Of a DNA stretch of 9,978 nucleotides, positions 6,339-9,978 are shown in pieces (within the stretch, counting starts at the first letter, position 1; every line of letters starts with the position of its first letter). The position numbers were made by a program, and so were the translations under genes. The stretch comes from Planktotalea sp. (GTDB lineage: Bacteria; Pseudomonadota; Alphaproteobacteria; Rhodobacterales; Rhodobacteraceae). Under the pieces are notes generated by a model. That model ran no database searches. It was not told where the DNA came from and worked only from the letters and a program-made list of their open reading frames with translations. The DNA is taken from the NCBI GenBank assembly GCA_024645145.1, contig JAHEGL010000034.1:1-9978 (forward strand). Reading direction: 5' to 3'.

Positions 6339-7742
6339 TTAGTCGGGCAAAACCTTGCCCGGATTCATGATGTTGTTTGGATCAAGCGCGGCTTTGATTG
6401 ATTTCATAGCTGCGATTGAGACAGGATCCTTTCGCCGTCTCATTGAATTGAGCTTGCTCACTCCAATTCCGTGCTCTGCAGAAAAACTCCCACCAAGTTT
6501 CAAGGTTTCATCCTCAACAGCTTCTGTGATGGCATCATGCACGTCAGGATCTTGGCTTTTACCCCAAACTGAATAATGCACATTTCCATCGCCCAAGTGT
6601 GATACGATCATGGGTACAGCGCCTGGGTCTATCTCTTGCAGGCGTGGCTCCATAGCTTCGCAAAAGGCAGCTACCTTTTCCAAAGGTACAGCAATATCGT
6701 GATTTATAAGAGGCTTGTGTCCTAGAACGACCTCTGCAGCAGCTTCACGGCGTTCCCACATGGCGCGACGTTGTTCTTCATTTTGGGCAACCGTCGCGTC
6801 CAGAACTTCACCGCTTTCAAATAACCTAGCAAGAATGTTCTCTAGCTCAGCTGTGACAGGAATTTGACCAGATGCGTCAGCCGTCGCTTTGGCATCAATG
6901 GTTGTTCCTATTTCCACCATGATGTTCACATCATGTGTCGCATCAAAGGGTTCACGCGCTGCGCTATTAACTTCAAGGTGACGCTCTACATAGGCGCGCG
7001 GCATGTACTCAAACGCTTCCACAGATCCACCCGTCGCATCCTGAAGTCGGTTCAGCAAATGCAAACCATCGCCGATAGAAGGGGCTGCCACCATAGCTGT
7101 CGCATATGCTTTTGGCTTGGGAAACAGTTTGAGAACCGCTTTGGTGATTATGCCCAGCGTGCCTTCTGCTCCGATAATCAAGTGTTTCAAATTGTAACCT
7201 GAATTATCTTTGCGCAGTTCAGACATCAGATCGGCAACTTCGCCAGTTGGGAGAACAACCTCGACACCCAAGACAAGATCACGGGTATTGCCATAGCGAA
7301 CAACATTAGATCCACCTGCATTCGTCGCCATGTTGCCACCGATCATGGCACTTCCGCGCGCACCGAACGTGAGTGGGAAGACCAGCCCCTCAGCGTCTGC
7401 GGCGCTATGAATGTCGCTCAAAATAACGCCCGCATCAACAATTGCGATGCGCGAGTCTCGCCGAACTTCATGAACAGTATTCATCCGCTCCATCGAGACC
7501 ATGACATGGCCTTTTCCAGATACGCCGCCAGCAAGCCCTGTGTTGCCACTTACGGGAACGATTGGTGTCTTCGTTTCGTTACCAAACTTAACAATCTTTG
7601 AAACTTCAACCGTGTTTGCTGGACGTACCACCGCAATCGGATCGGAAGGATAAGTATCAAGCCATTCGGTCTGCCAGCGTTTGGTGTCGCTGCCCGTTAG
7701 CACGTGATCTTTTCCAACGATGTCTACGAGTTTGTCGATCAT
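6339..7742 (-). CDS. FAD-linked D-2-hydroxyacid dehydrogenase-like oxidase (D-lactate / D-2-hydroxyglutarate / glycolate type)
   Basis: This 467-residue flavoprotein belongs to the vanillyl-alcohol-oxidase/PCMH superfamily, with an FAD-binding N-terminal domain (about 35-211) and the FAD-oxidase C-terminal domain (about 212-465). FAD-site motifs are PVSGNTGLAGG at 63-73, GGNMATNAGG at 135-144 and GAEGTLGIIT at 191-200. The C-terminal metal and substrate site is intact: SHLGDGNVH (His382, His389) and AEHGIG (Glu423, His424). These match the two His and the Glu that hold zinc in D-2-hydroxyglutarate dehydrogenase, with the same spacing of 7 and 34. LDPNNIMNPGKV at 453-464 is the usual C-terminus. 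The enzyme should oxidise a D-2-hydroxyacid to the 2-oxoacid and pass electrons to a carrier, not to NAD. The substrate cannot be chosen from the sequence. The gene follows lpxK by 40 bases on the same strand and may be cotranscribed. Its ribosome site is weak (GAGAG). Confidence 0.93.
   Translation of the reverse strand: MIDKLVDIVGKDHVLTGSDTKRWQTEWLDTYPSDPIAVVRPANTVEVSKIVKFGNETKTPIVPVSGNTGLAGGVSGKGHVMVSMERMNTVHEVRRDSRIAIVDAGVILSDIHSAADAEGLVFPLTFGARGSAMIGGNMATNAGGSNVVRYGNTRDLVLGVEVVLPTGEVADLMSELRKDNSGYNLKHLIIGAEGTLGIITKAVLKLFPKPKAYATAMVAAPSIGDGLHLLNRLQDATGGSVEAFEYMPRAYVERHLEVNSAAREPFDATHDVNIMVEIGTTIDAKATADASGQIPVTAELENILARLFESGEVLDATVAQNEEQRRAMWERREAAAEVVLGHKPLINHDIAVPLEKVAAFCEAMEPRLQEIDPGAVPMIVSHLGDGNVHYSVWGKSQDPDVHDAITEAVEDETLKLGGSFSAEHGIGVSKLNSMRRRKDPVSIAAMKSIKAALDPNNIMNPGKVLPD
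6344..6361. terminator. Short hairpin at the hemC / FAD-oxidase convergent ends
   Basis: CGGGCAA (6344-6350) pairs with TTGCCCG (6355-6361) around the tetraloop AACC, a perfect 7-bp stem. On the + strand it begins 12 bases after the hemC stop. On the - strand it lies inside the last codons of the FAD-oxidase gene, which encode GKVLP. No T run follows on either strand, so intrinsic termination is doubtful. It could be a coding coincidence. Confidence 0.35.
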
Positions 7743-7782
7743 ATTTGGCTCTCAGTCTCTCAATGTGTTCGATATTTGTGGG

Positions 7783-8766
7783 TTAAGCGTCCAAGGCTGT
7801 CAACGCTGCACGAAGTTCCGTGTCCTTGTTCAGAACAAGTCTTACAGGCACAGTGACGACATGTTGACGAAAGCTCTGTGGTAAGCGCACAGCATCTTTT
7901 TCTGTCGTAACCAATTGGGCATCTTGCAAGAGTGCATCATTGGAAAGCCGTTTCATCAAAGCTGGTGTCAGCGTTTGATGATCAGCTAAGGCTTCAGCGC
8001 GAATGATCTGCGCACCAAGGTCGCGCAGTGTGTCAAAGAATTTTTCAGGGTGTCCGATACCTGCAAAAGCGATGCATCGCAGGTTGGCAAAATCGAGACC
8101 GGTTTGCAGTGGTTCAAGGTGACCTTTCAAGTGCGGAACGCTTAGGGTTGTGCTCGCTGCGAACTGGGCTTGTTGCGCCTCAGTACCGATGGATAACACG
8201 AAATCAACACGCTTAAGTCCTGCACTTACAGGTTCCCGCAAAGGGCCAGCAGGTAGGCACAGACCGTTGCCAAACCCTTTGCCAGCGTCCACAATAATGA
8301 TCGCCAAATCTTTTTTGACGCTTGGGTTTTGCAAACCGTCATCCATCAAGATGTGAGACGCCCCAGCGTTGCATGCCGCTTCGATCCCAAGGGCTCGATC
8401 TTTGGACACCCATGTTGGTGCAAAAGCGGCCAACAACAATGGTTCATCACCGACTTCGCGTGCGTTGTCTGTCGCGCTCACGGCGTGAGGACCCACCAAA
8501 GACCCGCCATAGCCGCGCGAAACGATATGAGGCGAATGGCCCATCGACGCAAGCATCTGAGCAAGCGTGATGGTCGAAGGCGTTTTACCAGTGCCGCCTG
8601 CATTGAGATTCCCGATGCAGATAACTGGACGCGGCGATACATAAGTGGGGGCTTGCCGTACACGATACCCCGTCAGCGCCCCGTAGAGTGCGCCGAGTGG
8701 TGCCAAAAAACGCGCGCGCCAGTCAAGCGCATTGGTCGGCGTATACCAAAAATTCAGGGGTTTCAT
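7783..8766 (-). CDS. lpxK: Tetraacyldisaccharide 4'-kinase (lipid A biosynthesis)
   Basis: LpxK (EC 2.7.1.130) phosphorylates the 4' position of the lipid A disaccharide precursor, at the cytoplasmic face of the inner membrane, to give lipid IVA. At 327 residues the length is typical. The hydrophobic N-terminal segment (about 20-33, FLAPLGALYGALTG) is the usual membrane-associating helix. GNLNAGGTGKTP at 52-63 holds the Walker A P-loop. SRGYGG (83-88), GDEP (106-109), MDDGLQNP (141-148, the acidic Walker B-like site), LPAGPLREP (171-179), FAGIGHPEKFF (234-244) and TTEKDAVRL (287-295) are all family motifs. Its ATG overlaps the TAA stop of the upstream Kdo-transferase-like gene by one base (TAATG), which implies translational coupling. 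The next step in the pathway is Kdo addition, so the pairing makes biochemical sense. Confidence 0.97.
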   Translation of the reverse strand: MKPLNFWYTPTNALDWRARFLAPLGALYGALTGYRVRQAPTYVSPRPVICIGNLNAGGTGKTPSTITLAQMLASMGHSPHIVSRGYGGSLVGPHAVSATDNAREVGDEPLLLAAFAPTWVSKDRALGIEAACNAGASHILMDDGLQNPSVKKDLAIIIVDAGKGFGNGLCLPAGPLREPVSAGLKRVDFVLSIGTEAQQAQFAASTTLSVPHLKGHLEPLQTGLDFANLRCIAFAGIGHPEKFFDTLRDLGAQIIRAEALADHQTLTPALMKRLSNDALLQDAQLVTTEKDAVRLPQSFRQHVVTVPVRLVLNKDTELRAALTALDA

Positions 8767-9977
8767 TATGGTGTTTCCAAAGTGTCTAGCTGAACTTGGA
8801 TGTCTTCGATGACTGCATCCGTCGCCTCAGCACCTTCGGAGATAGCAACCCATGCCGCATGCGCCATCAATGCCGATTGATCCGATGCAAGAAGCTTTTC
8901 TATTGCCATCGTCAGCCCAGCTGCATCTTTTACAATGCGTGCAGCACCAACCGCTGCGAGGCGAGAGTAACTGCTCGTGTGATGACGCACGTTCGGCCCA
9001 TAGATGATGGCCGAACCAAGTGATGCGGGGACATATGGATCACAACCGTTGAAGTGTTGCTTCAAAGAACTGCCCAAGAAAGAGAGCGGCGCAATGCGAA
9101 ACCACAGCCCCATATCTTCGGGTTCTTCGACAAGAATAACTTGTGTATTTTCTTCGATCGCATCGCCGTCCTCCCAATGGCAAACCCGCCAGCCTTGAGA
9201 TTTAAGAATCCTGCGCGCCTCAACGCTTACGGGGAAAGATGCAGCGACAAGAACAAGGGCAAGCCGGTGGTTGATCTTTATGACGTCGCTGTGCGCTTTA
9301 AGCACGTCTTTCAATTCACCTTCTTGGATATTCGCCGCAAGCCATACGGGTCGACCATTCAGGTCATTTGAGACTTCCGTAAACACGCTTTCGTTCGCAA
9401 CCGGTGGAACAACAGAGATTTGCAGCGTGCCTTGTATTTCGACGTTACCTTGTGCGCCGATCATCTTCAGCAAGCTTCGCTTTGCAATCGGATCATGTGC
9501 CGCAACCGTATCAAACGCGCGCATTGTTTCGCGTGCGAGCGAAGGAAGCCAACGCCAGACGGATTGATCTAGCAAGTGTTCCTCTGCCGACAAAAGCTTC
9601 ATGTGAATCTTAGCAGCTTTGGTTTCGGCAATAAGCGTCGGGCGGAGATCCCCGCCAAACCATAGGCAAACCGATGGTTGCCAATGTTCTAGGAAGCGCT
9701 GGGTCGTATCGCCGGTATCGACAGGCAGCTGTATGCAAAACTGTCCCTTGCGATCCGGCACGCGGGGGCCCTTATCGGCATAGGTGATAAGTAACGTACA
9801 AGGGCTGCGCAAATGATGGAGGCGTTCTACCAAGTGGATTAACGCGCGCGCTGAATGCTCATCGTGAACAACGCCCCAAATGAGTGGCCCCTCAGGACGC
9901 TCTGGGTATGGATCTGTTTGTGATGTCGTCGTACTTCGCGCCAGCGCTTTGTAAGCAAATAAGCTGAACGAGCTCAT
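8766..9977 (-). CDS. waaA: Kdo (3-deoxy-D-manno-octulosonate) transferase-like glycosyltransferase, divergent WaaA/KdtA
   Basis: This 403-residue protein resembles WaaA (GT30 family), which transfers Kdo from CMP-Kdo to lipid IVA. The recognisable parts are RPVWLAANIQEGEL at 209-222, which aligns with the family's ASTHEGEE segment; TQVILVEEPEDMGLWFRIAP at 278-297, which aligns with the DTMGELxxxYxxAD region; and FLGSSL at 300-305, followed by DPYVPASLGSAIIYGPNV at 313-330, which aligns with GGHNPLEPAALGKPVIFGP. The last block is altered: the usual HN before P is CD, and the Glu before PA is Val316. The N-terminus lacks the long membrane anchor seen in enterobacterial WaaA and starts SSFSLFAYKALARS. 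The start ATG (9975-9977) is at the window edge, so its ribosome site is unseen and an upstream start cannot be excluded. The one-base overlap with lpxK supports a lipid A/Kdo role. Activity, and the number of Kdo units added, are unknown. Confidence 0.8.
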   Translation of the reverse strand: MSSFSLFAYKALARSTTTSQTDPYPERPEGPLIWGVVHDEHSARALIHLVERLHHLRSPCTLLITYADKGPRVPDRKGQFCIQLPVDTGDTTQRFLEHWQPSVCLWFGGDLRPTLIAETKAAKIHMKLLSAEEHLLDQSVWRWLPSLARETMRAFDTVAAHDPIAKRSLLKMIGAQGNVEIQGTLQISVVPPVANESVFTEVSNDLNGRPVWLAANIQEGELKDVLKAHSDVIKINHRLALVLVAASFPVSVEARRILKSQGWRVCHWEDGDAIEENTQVILVEEPEDMGLWFRIAPLSFLGSSLKQHFNGCDPYVPASLGSAIIYGPNVRHHTSSYSRLAAVGAARIVKDAAGLTMAIEKLLASDQSALMAHAAWVAISEGAEATDAVIEDIQVQLDTLETP

Positions 9978-9978
9978 A

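Noticed and set aside
8329..8793. 154-residue + strand frame antisense to lpxK
   Set aside because: It lies wholly opposite the well-supported lpxK gene, has no recognisable domain, and is expected from GC-biased codon use on the other strand.

Overview
The window looks like chromosomal DNA from a Roseobacter-group alphaproteobacterium (Rhodobacteraceae) of moderate GC content. The grounds are a LacI-regulated TRAP transporter operon, a Kdo-transferase/LpxK gene pair, and the overall protein style. The species cannot be named from this sequence. I see no tRNA, rRNA, CRISPR array, phage gene or defence system.

Layout: bases 2-523 hold the badly decayed 3' part of an IS3-family transposase gene on the + strand. 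It can be followed through two frame changes and several stops, and all three DDE catalytic residues are still recognisable. Bases 524-693 show no gene. A LacI/GntR-type repressor (694-1713, -) is divergent from a four-gene + strand operon: a 61-residue two-helix membrane protein (1870-2055), a TRAP substrate-binding protein with a Tat signal (2080-3228), the small membrane subunit DctQ (3337-3849) and the large permease DctM (3861-5189). Two LacI-type operators, one a perfect 14-bp palindrome, lie in the divergent intergenic region 23 bp apart centre to centre. Hairpins lie between dctP and dctQ, and another follows dctM.

hemC (5385-6332, +) encodes hydroxymethylbilane synthase for tetrapyrrole synthesis. 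It converges with a - strand gene group read from the right edge leftwards: a divergent Kdo-transferase-like protein (8766-9977), lpxK (7783-8766, overlapping it by one base) and an FAD-linked D-2-hydroxyacid dehydrogenase-like gene (6339-7742, 40 bases after lpxK). The first two belong to lipid A/Kdo core synthesis. The third has no obvious link to them and may simply share the transcript.

How it works together: the repressor probably senses a ligand imported by, or derived from, the substrate of the TRAP system and releases the twin operators to induce uptake. No catabolic gene for that substrate is in the window, so the substrate is unknown. I found no convincing undescribed system. The items most worth a second look are the conserved-looking small membrane protein leading the TRAP operon, the twin operator, the hairpins that may set the dctP to dctQM ratio, and the divergent Kdo-transferase active-site region.
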